Shown: positions 30,552 through 42,799 of the stretch, in pieces
Layout of the letters: each line of letters opens with the position of its first letter
How positions within the stretch are numbered: position 1 is the first letter of the stretch
Assembly (NCBI GenBank): GCA_003550305.1
Contig: QKYT01000242.1
Location: 68,268 to 125,286 of the forward strand
Source: Glomus cerebriforme
Taxonomy: Eukaryota; Glomeromycota; Glomeromycetes; Glomerales; Glomeraceae
Reading direction: 5' to 3'
Length of the DNA: 57,019 nucleotides
The notes under the pieces: model-generated
The model's input: only the letters and a program-made list of their open reading frames with translations
The model's database searches: none
What the model was told of the DNA's origin: nothing
Program-made: the position numbers and the translations under genes

Positions 30552-31600
30552 ATGGTTCTTCTTGGCATTAATACGACTGGAACTGACAAATTAAAACTAT
30601 GGGTTATTGGTAATTCAAAATGCTTAAGACTTTTTTCAAAAATTATTCCTGTCCATTATCAAAGTAATCCTAAAGCTTGGATGAACTCATCAATTTTTAA
30701 AGAGATTCTCTGTAAAATTAATAATCATTTCAGAGCACAAGATAAAAAGATCTTGCTTTTAGTTAATAACGCTATATCGCATTTCAATCTGCAATGTTTA
30801 TCAGTATTAGAGATTGACCAAGATAAGGATATAGCATTTCAATCTGCAATGTTCACCAGTCTTAGAGATTGATCAAGATGAGGATAATGAAAATACATCT
30901 AGTAGATTCCATTTCTTTACATTAGATGAATACCAACCTAATATCTCCTGACTTCAGCTAATACATGTTAAAGTGGTTTTTCTCCCTCCAAATATCATAA
31001 GCTACTTTCAACCACTTGACACTGGAATAATTGCTAGCTTTAAGAATTATTTTAAAAAAAATATTGTTACCATATATTAGATTTATTTGAAGATGGAAAA
31101 AATATAAATTCTGAAAAGATTAATATAAAAGAAGTGATTGATTATATTGCAGATGCATAGATCAATGTGATCAAAGAAATGATCAGGAACTGTTAAAGAA
31201 AAACCAGGATTTTGTCTTTTTTATCTGATGAAAATAGAGATAATGTGTTACAAGATCAACAAGAATTAAGAAATAATAAAAATTTTGGTATCGATTAAAT
31301 GATAAGAGAACTTGATACAGATAACCCTTTATTTGCAAATACGTTAAACAGCTTTTTCTAAGATTTGGAAGAAATTCTAACTGAGAAAATTTTAAATGAA
31401 AGTGATATTATAAGACTTTTTTAAAAGAAAACACATGAATAAGATAGTGATTCTGAAGAAAAAAAAATTCTAGTTCCTTTGGATAATGTTCTTAAATCTT
31501 ACAAACTTGAATTACATTTTATGAGCAACAGTACATTGATGAATTTTATATAGAGGATATATATCTCTTTAAAAAATATTTTAAGATTATTAAATGACTT
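30552..31600 (+). pseudogene. Tigger/pogo-type DDE transposase, dead
   Basis: The 106-codon frame at 30552 reads VLLGINTTGTDKLKLWVIGN, YQSNPKAWMNSSIFKEIL and KKILLLVNNAISHF. In active relatives the last motif is LLVDNAPSH, so the second catalytic Asp is now Asn. In a later frame, VVFLPPNIISYFQPLDTGII then ASFKNYFKK (30975-31060) keeps the third acidic residue. Further pieces VIDYIADA...INVIKEMIRNC and LDTDNPLFANTLNSFF are typical of the C-terminal region. A 55-bp tandem duplication (30775-30884) shifts the frame. The DNA-binding N-terminus is not found. Beyond it, near 32000-32045, GTAACTATATGGAGGTCTAA resembles a Tigger terminus. Confidence 0.7.
30775..30884 (+). repeat. 55-bp tandem duplication within the Tigger ORF
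   Basis: Two copies (30775-30829, 30830-30884) share GCATTTCAATCTGCAATGTT and the following AGAGATTGA region. Since 55 is not a multiple of three, the duplication itself disrupts the transposase frame just after the catalytic motif. Confidence 0.85.
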
Positions 31601-33620
31601 GAATAATAATTTTGAAAACAGGCATCAATTACAAATTTTTTTAGCGTTTAATTATTGTGCAAAATTGGCATTACATGCTTTAATTTGCAAGTTTTGCATT
31701 TAATAATAATTGAAAATATTTTATTAACATTTAATAATAATTCTAATACATTTAATAATTTAATAATAATACGTTTTGTTAACATCTAATAATAATTCAT
31801 TTTGCTAATATTTAATAACTAATAAATAATTTGTATTACATAGTATTTTTTATATATTATATCTAAATATTATATAAAAATGACTAATTTACAATAGAAT
31901 TAAAAAATCCTTCTATATAGTCACTGTTTATGATTTTTAATATGACAGTAATTGTACAGAAGTTTACCTTTTTATAATTACACTTCTATAAAATCACTAA
32001 ATTTGGCAGAACTGATTAGGTAACTATATGGAGGTCTAACTATATCTATTTTTTTTTTTACTTTAAAAAAAAAATTTATAATCAAAATTTTTAAAATTTA
32101 GTATGATTTATATCCAAATATATTTATCTAATATATTTATTATTTAAATTATTTTAAAATAAAATTTTTTTCTTAAATATCTTAATTCTGGTTAAAATTA
32201 TAATATCTGATCAGAATTAAGTGATAATAATCATTACTAATAAGCTTTAGCAATACTTTATTTTAATTATAATAATTTAATAATAAATAATATTAGAATT
32301 TTATATAAGTATATTTTTAAATTAAATTTGTTAATTTATATTTATAAATAATTTGAAATTTTGTATTATATTTAATGATTTAAATAAAAAAAATAATTTT
32401 AACTGTTAATATTATTTAGATTAAACTAAAAAAAATTAAATATAAATATATAAAAATATATTATAATTCTTTTAATTATATATTTAATTTTTTTAGATTA
32501 AATAGAAGTTTTTATTATTACTATTAAAATTAAAATAAAGTATACTAAAAAAAAATTTATTAAAACTTATGCTATATATATTATTAAAATATTTTTCCTA
32601 ATTTCTGGTAAAGTTCTAAAAATTCAAGTTTTAAATTATTAAGTAACAAATAAATAAATTATTTGAAATTGAATAGCATATATAGTTCAGATTTTAAAAA
32701 AGTATAAAAAAAATTCTCTAATAATTTTAGTTTAGTTTTGGCTTATTAATTTTGCTAATTAATTTGTATGGCTAAAATTAACAAGTCTAGCTAAAATTAT
32801 TTGCAAATCTGATAAATCTGGTTAAAACTTAACAGAAGTTACTAATAATCTAGCTAAACTATTTGAGTTCTAAATAAAATTTCTGCCAGATTTATGAGTA
32901 ACTTATATTTTAGAAGTTAAAAGAGATAATTTGAAAATATATATATAGTATATTAATTGTAAGATATATTTTCGATTAAAAATTTAATACAATATATATA
33001 ATTTAGTTTCAATAAAAATGTTTTAAGTAGTCAAATTTAATATTTATTTTTATATTATATAATAATCAGTTTAAGTTATAATTCTTAATTCTGGCTATAT
33101 TAATTCATAGAATATAAAATAGGATATCATACTAGTATAATTGCTAGATCTAATAGTAATGCAAAAAGTATGAATTCTGATAAACAAAGTTATTATAATA
33201 CTATATAAAGTTCTTGATAATATTGAAACTTTATCTATAATAACATTACTTAATTAAAAAGTTTTTATTATAATCAAGATTCTATTGTAATAATAAAAAA
33301 ATGGTTTATTAATAAAGTATTTATTTAAATTATTTTGTGAATGAATTATCAATTAAAGAGCCAGCTGAAGCAAAGTTAAATTAATAAAATTATTAAAGTA
33401 GCATCTTACTATTGATTTTGAATCACATGCATAAAGATTATATTCAATATGAACCAGTAAGAAAAAAAGAAATACAAAGAGCTAAAAATGGCTTATTTTC
33501 ATTAAAGTAATTAAATTTGATAAGATACTGCAGATGTAGTTAAATAAATTAACATCTTAAAAAATTGATACTATTTTCTACTGTATAAGTATAAATATTG
33601 TACCCAATTTAACTCAAAGG
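31601..33620. other. Very A+T-rich DNA, no gene seen
   Basis: It consists of ATTTAATAATAATT-like low-complexity runs and degenerate repeats. A Tigger-like 3' terminus may end near 32040. AATTCTGGTYARAATT-type palindromic words occur near 32183 and 33090. No coding frame can be supported. Confidence 0.5.
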
Positions 33621-34513
33621 AGTTAGGAAAACCAATATTTTTTTTTTTCTGGTCAAAGAATCGCTACTAGTTTTTCTAAAAATGGTACGACATCCGAGGA
33701 TTGGAAAAAAGTATTATATTTTTATTTTTAGGAAAGCGCGGATTGGAATAAAGTATTATATCACGGATCTTATATTTTAAAAGCTTTTTTTTTCGCTCCA
33801 CGTGACTTGCACAATTTGTCATCCGTATCCCGGGATCACACCCTCTACTTTTCATTTTTACTGGGGTTTTTCGGGTGTGAAACCCTATTTGTCACATATT
33901 ATCATCAATTTCTTAATGCCGTAATTCTGGCCGGGGTGAAAAAATATCTTTACTGTATATAACAGTTACGTACTCAGTGCTCACTAACTTGAGAATGAAT
34001 TCAGAAGCATAACCTTTCCTTCTCTTAATTACCTTCCCTTGAGAATACTTCTATGACTTTGATACCTTTGTTCTTTTTCAATTACTCGAAGTTTGCTAGC
34101 AATCTATTTTCTTAAAGCTTATCTAAAGTTTATTTTTTTTTGTGTGTAACTGTGCATCGGGGAAAAAAAATAATGTTATCAATTCACTGAATGAAACAAA
34201 AGACATGATCAGGATTTTTGGCAAATTAATATGAGTAGTGACACAGTGGTAGAGTTTAGTTTGTATTGCTTAAAATTACATAAGAAGTCTCGATTGAACT
34301 TTTTGATATTTATTTTTAACTATGTCGGTGTGATGTGGAATAATAAACTGCCCATAATCTATACTGCAATTTGTTATAGACAACGTAAGTGATAAATACA
34401 TGATAGCATTTACTAAATCAAAATTCTTTCACTAGGTATTTACCTTAGTAATTTACCTTATTCGCAAAACTTCTCTTATAAAAGTATCTTAATCATTATA
34501 ATTTATTTCATCT
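33621..34513. other. Intergenic DNA beside the gene island
   Basis: It is less A+T-rich than the region before it. It holds a partial duplication of GATTGGAATAAAGTATTATA (near 33695 and 33744) and the CG-containing segment ATCCCGGGATCACACCC at about 33825. No open frame with family features is found. The last 300 bases may contain the 3' UTR of the minus-strand complex I gene. Confidence 0.4.
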
Positions 34514-34921
34514 TTATTTAAGTGATTTAGGGTCATTGATTGATTTCCATCCTTTAATTTTACTCTCTCTCAACAAACTCAAATATCTTTCGGCCAACTC
34601 TTTACAATTTTGATAATGATTAACACTTTCAGTTTTATAACATTTTTTTAATTGGTCACGAATTATTCGAAGTTCCATCACTTTAATCCAGTCTTCTCGA
34701 AGTTTTTGTTCTCGTGCATCAAGAATACCTATTTTAAACATTATTATATTAAAATAAATTTAGTTTTTTACAACTTTTAAATAAATTCCTCTGTAAAGGA
34801 AGTTTAACAAGAGTTCAATGTTATAGTGTTCTATCTTACCTGACCGATCGCTTGGTTCTACCTCTTCAAGTGGAGGAACAATGGGATAAGTTTTATGAAC
34901 GGGATACTCCCAACTTGCCAT
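34514..34921 (-). CDS. NDUFB10: NADH:ubiquinone oxidoreductase subunit, NDUFB10/PDSW-like
   Basis: Two exons (34921-34840 and 34728-34514) join in phase to 98 residues. The protein starts MASWEYPVHKTYPIVPPLEE and continues with EDWIKVMELRIIRDQLKKCY and KTESVNHYQNCKELAERYLS. The C-x11-C helix pair with VNHYQNC is characteristic of the PDSW/NDUFB10 accessory subunit of mitochondrial complex I (fungal 12-kDa subunit), which sits on the membrane arm facing the intermembrane space. The length fits the fungal family. The intron has GTAAGATAG and AAAATAG borders. The gene is divergent from the PWWP-like gene, with only 117 bp between the start codons. Confidence 0.8.
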
Positions 34922-35038
34922 TTGTAAACTTATTAAAGATGAAATAGAAAATACTATTCAACCGTATAAAAATAAGATTAACGTTACACGACATAATTTT
35001 AAATTACTATAGGTCCTTCAGTTTGACATAAAGTTATT
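34922..35038. promoter_or_regulatory. Shared 117-bp divergent promoter
   Basis: The start codons of the complex I subunit gene (minus) and the PWWP-like gene (plus) are separated by 117 bp, so both genes must share regulatory DNA and 5' leaders here. TATAAAAATAAG at about 34966 is a possible TATA-like element for the plus gene. No conserved factor site is recognised. Confidence 0.6.
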
Positions 35039-36634
35039 ATGGAAGGCAGAACTAACAATAAACGAGCCGTTGAACCAAAACATTTGCGAAGAAAGGTAGT
35101 ATTTGTAGATCCTGATGACGCCGATGCACCACACTGGTGGCCCGCCTTGGTAAGTTTTTTAGGCCAGTTCTGTTCTTAATACGAGCTTTTCTAATTAATG
35201 TTTTTATAGGTGGTTCCTTTTAAGGAAATCGAAATATTCAAGCAAAAAATGGACTATGATGTGCAATACCCAGCTGGAGGTGAAAATGTAGTATGTTATT
35301 TTGAAGATGGTTCATTTTCAATTGTACCAGAAAAAGATCAACTTCCATTTGATCCAAAAGGTCCACCATATACTACATATATTAATGGTCCTAATGCATC
35401 AAGTTTTCAAAAAGATAAAGCTGTAGCGTTAGCTACGCTTTATTTTGAAAAAGGGATCATACCTCAATCTTTTAAATGGCTTCATAAAGAAGATGGTGGC
35501 ACGTCAATGGGAGGTGGTCTTTCTGGTAATAGTGGTATTAATATGAATAATCAATTTGGGTCTGATGCCGTATACGTAAATGGTAATGAAGATCAAACCG
35601 TATACGAGACGAAACCTTCTGGAAACATGAAACGACACTCGAGAAAGGATAGTATTAATAACGGTACGCTATATAACCCAGTAAATATTGGGCACTGGGT
35701 AAGCCGAATATATAATGCGCATGTTCTTTGTTTATGAATGAATCAATTAAGTTATGGATATTAAATTAAATAGCAATAGATCATGCAAATGTTAATAAGA
35801 AAGATGGACAAGCTAATACTAAAAGAGAAAGTGGAGGAACTGCTCAACGAAAGAATAGCATTAGTGGTCCATCTAGAAAGGTAAGTCAAAAAAACTTTAG
35901 GATGATATTCATAATTTGAAATTTTTCTTATGTGTATCTATTTATTTATTATTTAGAATTCTGGACCATTAACAGGAAACTCAACATCGCGAGCTACGAA
36001 AACAAAACAAACCAAACCATCAGGACATACACGACAACTTTCTACAAATTCAGTAACCACAAAACTCTCTTCAACTAATCAATCTATAAATAACTATTCA
36101 ACTTCCACACAACAAACAAAATCAAATCTTAATACATCTGCGGCTGTATCAACATCACTCGGCACATCAAATTCCGCTGTGATAACAGAACGAGTCACTA
36201 CAACGTCACGAGTAAAAACATGTTCGCAATGTGGAGAGAAGGCCAGTTCAGCAAGAGCAATAGCTGCTGCGGGTGGTGCTGAACAAGCTCACACGCAGAG
36301 TCATAGTGTGTTATGTGGCGAATGTGGTGAATTAATGAATTCATTGATAATGAAAGATGGTAATGTTGTAATGGAAAATGATCATTACTTTAAGCATTTT
36401 ATCGAAAAAAAACGTAGACAGCCTGAACGACTTTGGAATGTTAAAGATGTTGAAAAGGTTGAGACAAGTATTCTATATGGAAAATTACCGATTAGTAAGC
36501 GGCAAAAATGGTTGGATAAATCCGAAGGTATGACTTCCAAATTTTTTTAAAAAAAATATATTTTTAGAATAATATTTATATTTTGATTCTTTTATTTAGA
36601 TATAATGGAATTAGCGAAACAATTTGGAGATTAA
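35039..36634 (+). CDS. PWWP/Tudor-like chromatin protein with C-terminal zinc finger
   Basis: Five exons: 35039-35149; 35210 to about 35660 or 35698; about 35772 or 35801 to 35880; 35957-36527; 36600-36634 (about 430 residues). The second intron is the uncertain one: donor GTAAGC at 35699 and acceptor TAG at 35771 do not keep phase. A donor at GTACGC (35661) with that acceptor, or an AAG acceptor near 35800 with the 35699 donor, would. The N-terminus RRKVVFVDPDDADAPHWWPA, VVPFKEIEIF and VVCYFEDGSFSIV resembles PWWP/Tudor-type histone readers. A low-complexity Ser/Thr/Asn/Gln linker follows. Near the end CSQCGE...VLCGECGE forms C-x2-C-x27-C-x2-C, a GATA-like or treble-clef zinc site, with basic KHFIEKKRRQPERLW behind it. 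It probably acts in the nucleus on chromatin; the exact orthologue is not recognised. Confidence 0.7.
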
Positions 36635-36831
36635 ATTATTATAATATATAATGTGCAAATTCATCTTTTCTTTATCAAATTAATAATATTTTAATAGCCT
36701 GGTTAAATAGCTAAAATTACATTATTTCAATAATATTACTTTATATATCGGAACTTACAAAATATATAAATAAATAATGAATCTATTAAATAAATAACAT
36801 TTCTAATATTTAATGAAATATCTCCACTTCT
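36635..36831. terminator. Convergent 3' region between two genes
   Basis: A 197-bp A+T-rich stretch between the stop codons of the PWWP-like gene (plus) and the phosphatase gene (minus). AATAAA-like signals exist on both strands (for example AATAAATAATG near 36769), so transcription from both sides probably ends here. Confidence 0.4.
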
Positions 36832-39800
36832 TTACTTATTTTTCACGCTACTTTCATCTCTCTTATTCAATTCATCAACAGCTTTTCTTAAATTACCATA
36901 ATTTGCTTCAAAAGCTCGAACAGCACTTTGTTCATCCCATCCGCAACTTTTAATCCATTTAACCATAATCACATTTTTTTTTTCTTTAACTTTCTCTTTC
37001 CAAAATCTTTCAACTTCTTCTTTGACTTCAGCTTGAAGACTTTTTTTAATTGTTTTTATTCTTATACTAAAAGCCCCGCTTATAGGTCTATGATCTGATA
37101 CTTTACATTCATATCTTAAATAATGTTCTTGTTTAATATTAGCACCAAAATATAATATTCTATCACACCACGCTGGAGTTCTCCTTTTCTCTGATGTATC
37201 ATATTCATTTTCTCCAGGATCATATTTATATGTTGGAGCAAAATTTGGTACTCCTTCTGAAAATGATCTTAATCGAAATCCCGGATGTGTATTTATTTGT
37301 TTTAATAATTGATCATGTTCTAATAAAAATGAATAATCCTTATTTTCTATAACTTTAATTACTTGTTCTCTTGGTAAATCTATTCTATAATTTAAATCAC
37401 CACTAAAAAATACTATTTCATGATCTAATACCATTGATCCATCTCCTCCATGTGTAAATACACCTTCATTATCATTCCATGAATCATTTGCTATTGGTGG
37501 AAATGTTGTATAATCCAGTATATTTGCTACATCTGTATTTCTTGCCTTTATTTGCGACTGTCCCGCTGCTAAATGACAATTCACGAAACATATTGATGAA
37601 TCATCATATATAAATCTTGTTGCTATTGAACCTTTATTACCATGATAACCTCTCAATCCAGTTTTCTTTATCGCAACATCTTTATCTCTTATATAACCTA
37701 ATTCTAATTCTGATTTTTTCGCAAAAACGCATGTAAATAATCCAACAAGATTATCCGATACCAATACTTCATATTTCTGATTTGTATATTGATGAATAAT
37801 TTCAAGTAATTTGTCATACCACAACTTATATCGTTGTGTTATATTTTCATTCAAATGTTTATCAGCTTTCTTTTTACTCATCAACATAGTTTCTAAAAGT
37901 GAAAAATAAATATAAAATAATTAAAAAAATAAATAAGATATAAATTGATTAGTATATTACTCACTTGCAGTCATTTTTTTTGATTCTAAATCAATAATTT
38001 CTTGAAATCCAACAACAATAATGTCAGGTGATTCTGTACTCTTGAACCAACTTTCAAGGAATTGCTTACCATCAGCAGATTTTTCTAAATCTGCTGGTTT
38101 TGAAGCATCAATATTCCATGAACATATTAAGACTTTAACCTCCCTAAAATTACAATATTCATATTCTCTTGCAACCATTTCATCAGCTAAATAAATAATT
38201 ATTATTAATATAGTAATTATTAAAATAATGTTTCTGTAAAAAAAATCAACAAATATTCCACATGCTTACCTATCCAATCCTCGTGCATCAACCCATCCCA
38301 AGCAATAATTTGACCTTCTTCACTTAAACTGGCAACTTGTAATCTGCCAACTCTCCATAAACCCTCTTCATCTAATTGCATATCAACAACGGGAGCTTTA
38401 TGAGCTTGCCATTCCTTAATTACAATCCAAGGATTGGATCGTACGTCATATATATATATCATACCAGTTTTGAATCCAACCCAAAGATAATCACCAACGC
38501 CCAATAAAGAATTAATTGAATAAACTGAAACAGTCACGGTGGACTCCAGTTTATATGTTCGAGTATCCCACACAGTTATTCTTCCATCATCATGCCCGAC
38601 ATAAACAAGAGAAGAATTGTTCGTTTGTGTCATATATTTTACATTTCCTACGTCAATTCCTAACTCAATCTTTTTCACTTCTAATCCATACGTGTCAAGA
38701 GGATTAAAGATTTCAATAGTTTTACCGGATGATAACCATAAATGATGTCCAACTACAATGGCACAATTTGCTTTTGATGAAATTTTTACACTTTGTGGTT
38801 TCGATTTCAGGGAAACAACACCATATTCGCCTGACCATATTTGTAGTTTACCACTATCATCTAAAGTCCACAATTGAAATTCATGGCGTAATATGAAATT
38901 GATTTGTGAATTATGAGCTTTCTTGTTCGTTTCTATCTTTTTTTCACTGTTTATATCAATGGCAAATAAGTAACCATCTTGAGATCCACACCAAATATAA
39001 CGACCAACGTTTTCCACACGACGAGATGGACGCCAACATAAACTTGTCACCTTAGAATCATCATGAGAGATTGAACGAGCATTTCCGTCCACTAATGACC
39101 ATACACGAGTATGACCTGAACTTGTAATTACAAATTCACCTGCAATGGAAAAAGTACGCGTTGTAACTTTGCCAATAATATCTTTAATACCACGAAATCT
39201 TGGCGGACGTCTATTAGCACGAGTTGCATCTGGAGCATCTAATAAAGATGGGACACGCTCTGTTGAAGGATCAGAATCTGAACCAGAAGCTTCTTTTTCA
39301 CGCCTACTTTTATTCTTTTCCATATCATTATACCGGTCAGGATTTCGTGGACGATTAGGAAGTGGTGGTGGTGTTTGCCTATCCGACTTATTTTGTGGTC
39401 TTGGAGGTAAAGAAGGTTTATTCTCTAAATCATTTTTACTATACTTCTGTAAAACTCTAGGCATTGAATTATCGTATTTTCTTAGAGACTTTGAATGTGT
39501 TGACTGACTAGAACTACGATACAAATTAGAATTTGCATCAATTGAATTATCATCTATTAGCTTATTTCTTATTCCCCTAGATATAACATGAGATGGAGCA
39601 AGAGTATGACTATGTCTTCTAGGTCTTGAGGAAGGAGTTGTCGACGGTTCATTATCCATTTCATTTATATCAGCGAATGGATCAACTTCTTTAGAATCAT
39701 CAAAAGGATTATCATCATCGGGGATATTATGATGATTGGGTTTTGATGTTTCTGCTGGAGGAGCACTATTAGGAAGATGTAAAACTGTAGGAGAAAGATT

Positions 39801-40348
39801 ATTTTTTAACACTGACGGTGATGGTGGTATGATAGGTTTAATACTTCCAACTATTGGTGGTTTTGATCTTGAAGGAGGTATTGGAGGAGGTTTTTTAGCA
39901 TTTAGAGCATTGACTGCATTAACTACATTAATAGCATTCTTGAATTTTTGTATCGGTTGACCATTAATTCCATTATTTAAAGAGTTTGAAAGTTCTCCTG
40001 TCATTGAAGAAGCTTGAAACAGTTGTTGTTGGGACATGACGGGGTTAATTATAGGGTTAGTATCTGTAGTCTCATTAGTATCATTATTACTATTTTGCTG
40101 AGTTAGTTGTTCGATTCTAGACCTTATTGATCTAAATGGGTTTGAATCATCTTGGTAGTTGTCACCACTTTCGGCAGATGTACTCTGCTCTACCTGCGCT
40201 AACAAAGGATAACTAAAATAAGGGGTCTTATTCAAGAAAATAGGGAACAACAAGTAGTTGTAATTTATAACATACCAGTATTTACAAATACATTTGACGA
40301 TGTAGGTTTCAGTAGAGGTTTTGGATTTGAAGTGTTTGAAGTATTCAT
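36832..40348 (-). CDS. WD40-containing inositol polyphosphate 5-phosphatase (type II)
   Basis: Exons 40348-40276, 40198-38270, 38186-37965 and 37892-36832 join in frame to 1,094 residues. Residues 1-350 are disordered, proline-rich (KKPPPIPPSRSKPP, PSLPPRPQNK) and may bind SH3 domains. Residues about 360-660 form a WD40-type propeller (TRVWSLVDG, GRYIWCGSQDG, KLQIWSGEYG, GRITVWDTRTYKL). The catalytic domain has all hallmarks: VLICSWNIDA, DIIVVGFQEIIDL, RGYHGNKGSIATR, CFVNCHLAAG, FFSGDLNYRIDL, RRTPAWCDRILYFG and SDHRPISGAF. It should remove the 5-phosphate from phosphoinositides or inositol phosphates, acting at membranes. The last 45 residues (WIKSCGWDEQSAVRAFEANY) look like a UBA-type helix bundle; this is inference. 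The architecture resembles plant WD40 5-phosphatases and their fungal relatives. The gene is intact. Confidence 0.9.
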
Positions 40349-40830
40349 GATATATTCAATTATTCTCGGATTATTTATTTATAATTAAGAAATTTAAGTA
40401 GAAAATTCAAAAATTTTTAAATTTATGATAAATGCATGTTAAACTTTAACCAAAATGGAAACCCGAATTATTCTGTATCGCAAGTGGCTTGTACTAGCCG
40501 CATTAGCCATAATTTAACTTATTTTTTAAGATTTTTTGTCGGCATCACCATAGTAGAACTTGACCAAAATTAATCATATAATGACAAATAGGATTTTTTG
40601 CTTTTGTCCCTAAAATATTTAAAAAGCATGTGATAAAGAAAATTGTGATATATAACTTGGAATCTTTGACACCTGCACCACTCAGTGAATTATTACATTG
40701 ACCGCTACATTTTTAGAATCATGTGAACGCGTGGCTTATGCAAAAATGTACTGCAGTATATAAAGACTGTAAGACATTCTTCGCAAAATATGCCCGCTTG
40801 CGAACAAAGTTTAGTGACCTTCTCATCTAT
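40349..40830. other. Upstream region of the phosphatase gene
   Basis: It should hold the promoter and leader of the minus-strand phosphatase. Near 40555-40610, TGACCAAAATTAATCATATA and ATGACAAATAGGATTT match parts of the palindromic repeat at 46.3-47.1 kb, so a fragment of that family has inserted here. Confidence 0.45.
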
Positions 40831-40943
40831 TTAATATTCTTGGAGATTCAAACCTTTCTCAGGATCGGCTAATGCATCCAAAAGTACATTGTGTTCTATT
40901 GGTCCAAATGCAGTGGATTCAGAAAATATATTATCTAAATAAT
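40831..40943 (-). pseudogene. Orphan terminal exon of an unidentified gene
   Basis: On the minus strand, after a good acceptor (ACATTATTTAG), an open segment reads NIFSESTAFGPIEHNVLL then DALADPEKGLNLQEY and a TAA stop at 40831. Amino-acid composition and codon use look like a conserved protein, and the 3' splice site fits. No upstream exon is found in the A+T-rich DNA to the right, so the 5' part has been lost or replaced by repeats. I do not recognise the parent gene. Confidence 0.45.
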
Positions 40944-41713
40944 GTAATCACAAGAATATAGAAAATTTAATTGTAAAGAATAAACAAAGATTTAATTAAT
41001 AAATTAAATGAATTGCATATGTTAAATCAAGCATCATACAATACAGTGTGTTACGAAAAAAGTTGCCGTCCGAAACATAAAATTGATTTAAATAAAAAAG
41101 GAAAAAAGAACCATTTGTTAACAAAATAAATATATAAAATGCATTTACAAAAAAAAAAGTTATTAGTAATTTGTAACTTTTTTTGTAACAACTTTAAGAA
41201 TAAAACTTAAATTCAAATTAATTATCATATAAATTAATTAACAAAATAGTTAAATAATCTTAAAAAACACATTAAAAAAAAATAAAAAGATATTTGCCAT
41301 AATAGATTACTACAAATAACATAAAAAAAATATTATTCTAAAGTTCTGAAAAATGATATATAGATTATACTCAAATATATTATATAATAACTTTCTTTGA
41401 TTATTAATAGTCCAAATCAAACCAAATTTTTATAAGTATAAAATAGATGCTTCTTTATATAAAATATAAAATTTAATGCAATTTAAATTACTGGTTGACA
41501 AAATAATTAATGTAAATAATAAATATAATAATACTCTAATTTTGTATATAACAAATTATATCAAATTTTAACATATTATAAATAGATGTTTATTCTACAA
41601 TATATATAAATTTGATTTAATTTGGATCATTAGTTATTAAAAATTTAACATATAAATTAATTTACAGATTTATAAATTAAGTATAAATACTTTTAGATTT
41701 TTTAAAAAATGCA
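40944..41713. other. A+T-rich DNA, no gene seen
   Basis: Low-complexity AT sequence with no reading frame. Any missing exons of the orphan 3' exon should have been here, but none can be found. Confidence 0.45.
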
Positions 41714-41761
41714 TACAGTCATCCCCCTCTATAGTCACCCCCTGTATAAGCACAACTTCTA

Positions 41762-42784
41762 TTTTTTTTTTTTTTAATGATGCGATCTTGTGCAATAAGT
41801 TTATTTAATAAAAGCATACAAATGTAATAAAACAAAATAATACTTAAATACTAAATTATTGATTACTACCCTCCAGATAATACTGGACTAAGGGTTGACC
41901 CGTCATCATATGAAGAATCTGCGAAAACTGAACAAAATTCACAAGGCCAAATACGTCCCTACTTCATAAAGAAATAAAAAAAAATTAGCTGTTAATTTCA
42001 CTTTGCAGAACGAATGACCGAAGCCATTGTGCATTCTAAAAAGGATCAGCACTATGTGACCACCTGTAATGCATCATAGGTCATCCATGATCATCACTTT
42101 CATCCTCTTTAAAAAGAACAACTCCTTTAGGACCAAACAAATAACAAGTTATACCAAATCAGCTTTTTGCGATTATCTTTTCCAGTACCCCCCATCCCCC
42201 AAAAGAGTTACCTAGTAAAGTTAATGATGAAAAATACTAACAAAAAATGACCAAAGACTACACTAAAGAAACAAAAAAAAAAATAAAAAAAACAAAATAA
42301 AGAAATAAAATTAGAAAAAACAGTTATATCTAGCTGCAAAAAACCTAAAGTAAAGTACATTAGGAAAAATACCAAACAACATACCAAAAGAAAAGTTCTC
42401 CCCCTCCAAACTCTTTGCAAACAGTTTGTTCACAAAAATCCAAAGTTAAGAAAAATTGTTCTCTTTCTTACAAAACTTTCTATTACTTCCCTTTTCTGAC
42501 TCTGAAGAGATAAAACTTATGCAAAACTGGATAACTAAGAAAACCAAACACTTCCAGAGGTATCGTTAAAGGTTGTTATCCAAGAGTTATAAAATGAAAA
42601 TTGTGGATATATTTAAAAATAATAAAACGCAAATAACCTAAACTATTTTATTAAACATTAAATAACAAGAGAAGCATTTTTACTTAAGATCCTGAAGGCT
42701 ATCACTATAGTGAATGAAGCCTTCAGGTTGTGTTTTTGCTTCATAAAAAATTTGGTCAGAATTTTTCAGAAAAGAGTAACCCTT
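41762..42784 (-). mobile_element. Poly(A) retroposon, copy 1
   Basis: Minus-oriented: the 3' end reads CTTATTGCACAAGATCGCAT, CATT and a poly-A tail (T run at 41762-41776). An AATAAA-type signal lies just before. The unit is about 1.0 kb and is bounded by TAAGCACAACTTCT (41747-41760) and TAAGCACAACCTCT (42785-42798). No convincing reverse transcriptase frame is visible, so it is SINE-like or the 3' part of a LINE. Confidence 0.7.
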
Positions 42785-42799
42785 TAAGCACAACCTCTA

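Noticed and set aside
34230..34300. Possible tRNA: AGTGGTAGAGTTT resembles an A box and TCTCGATTGAAC a B box
   Set aside because: No acceptor stem or anticodon arm could be paired; probably chance or a very old remnant.
39145..39960. Plus-strand frames of 120 and 74 codons opposite the phosphatase gene
   Set aside because: They lie antisense to a well-supported coding exon whose protein has clear domains. The Gly-rich products mirror its Pro- and Ser-rich codons.
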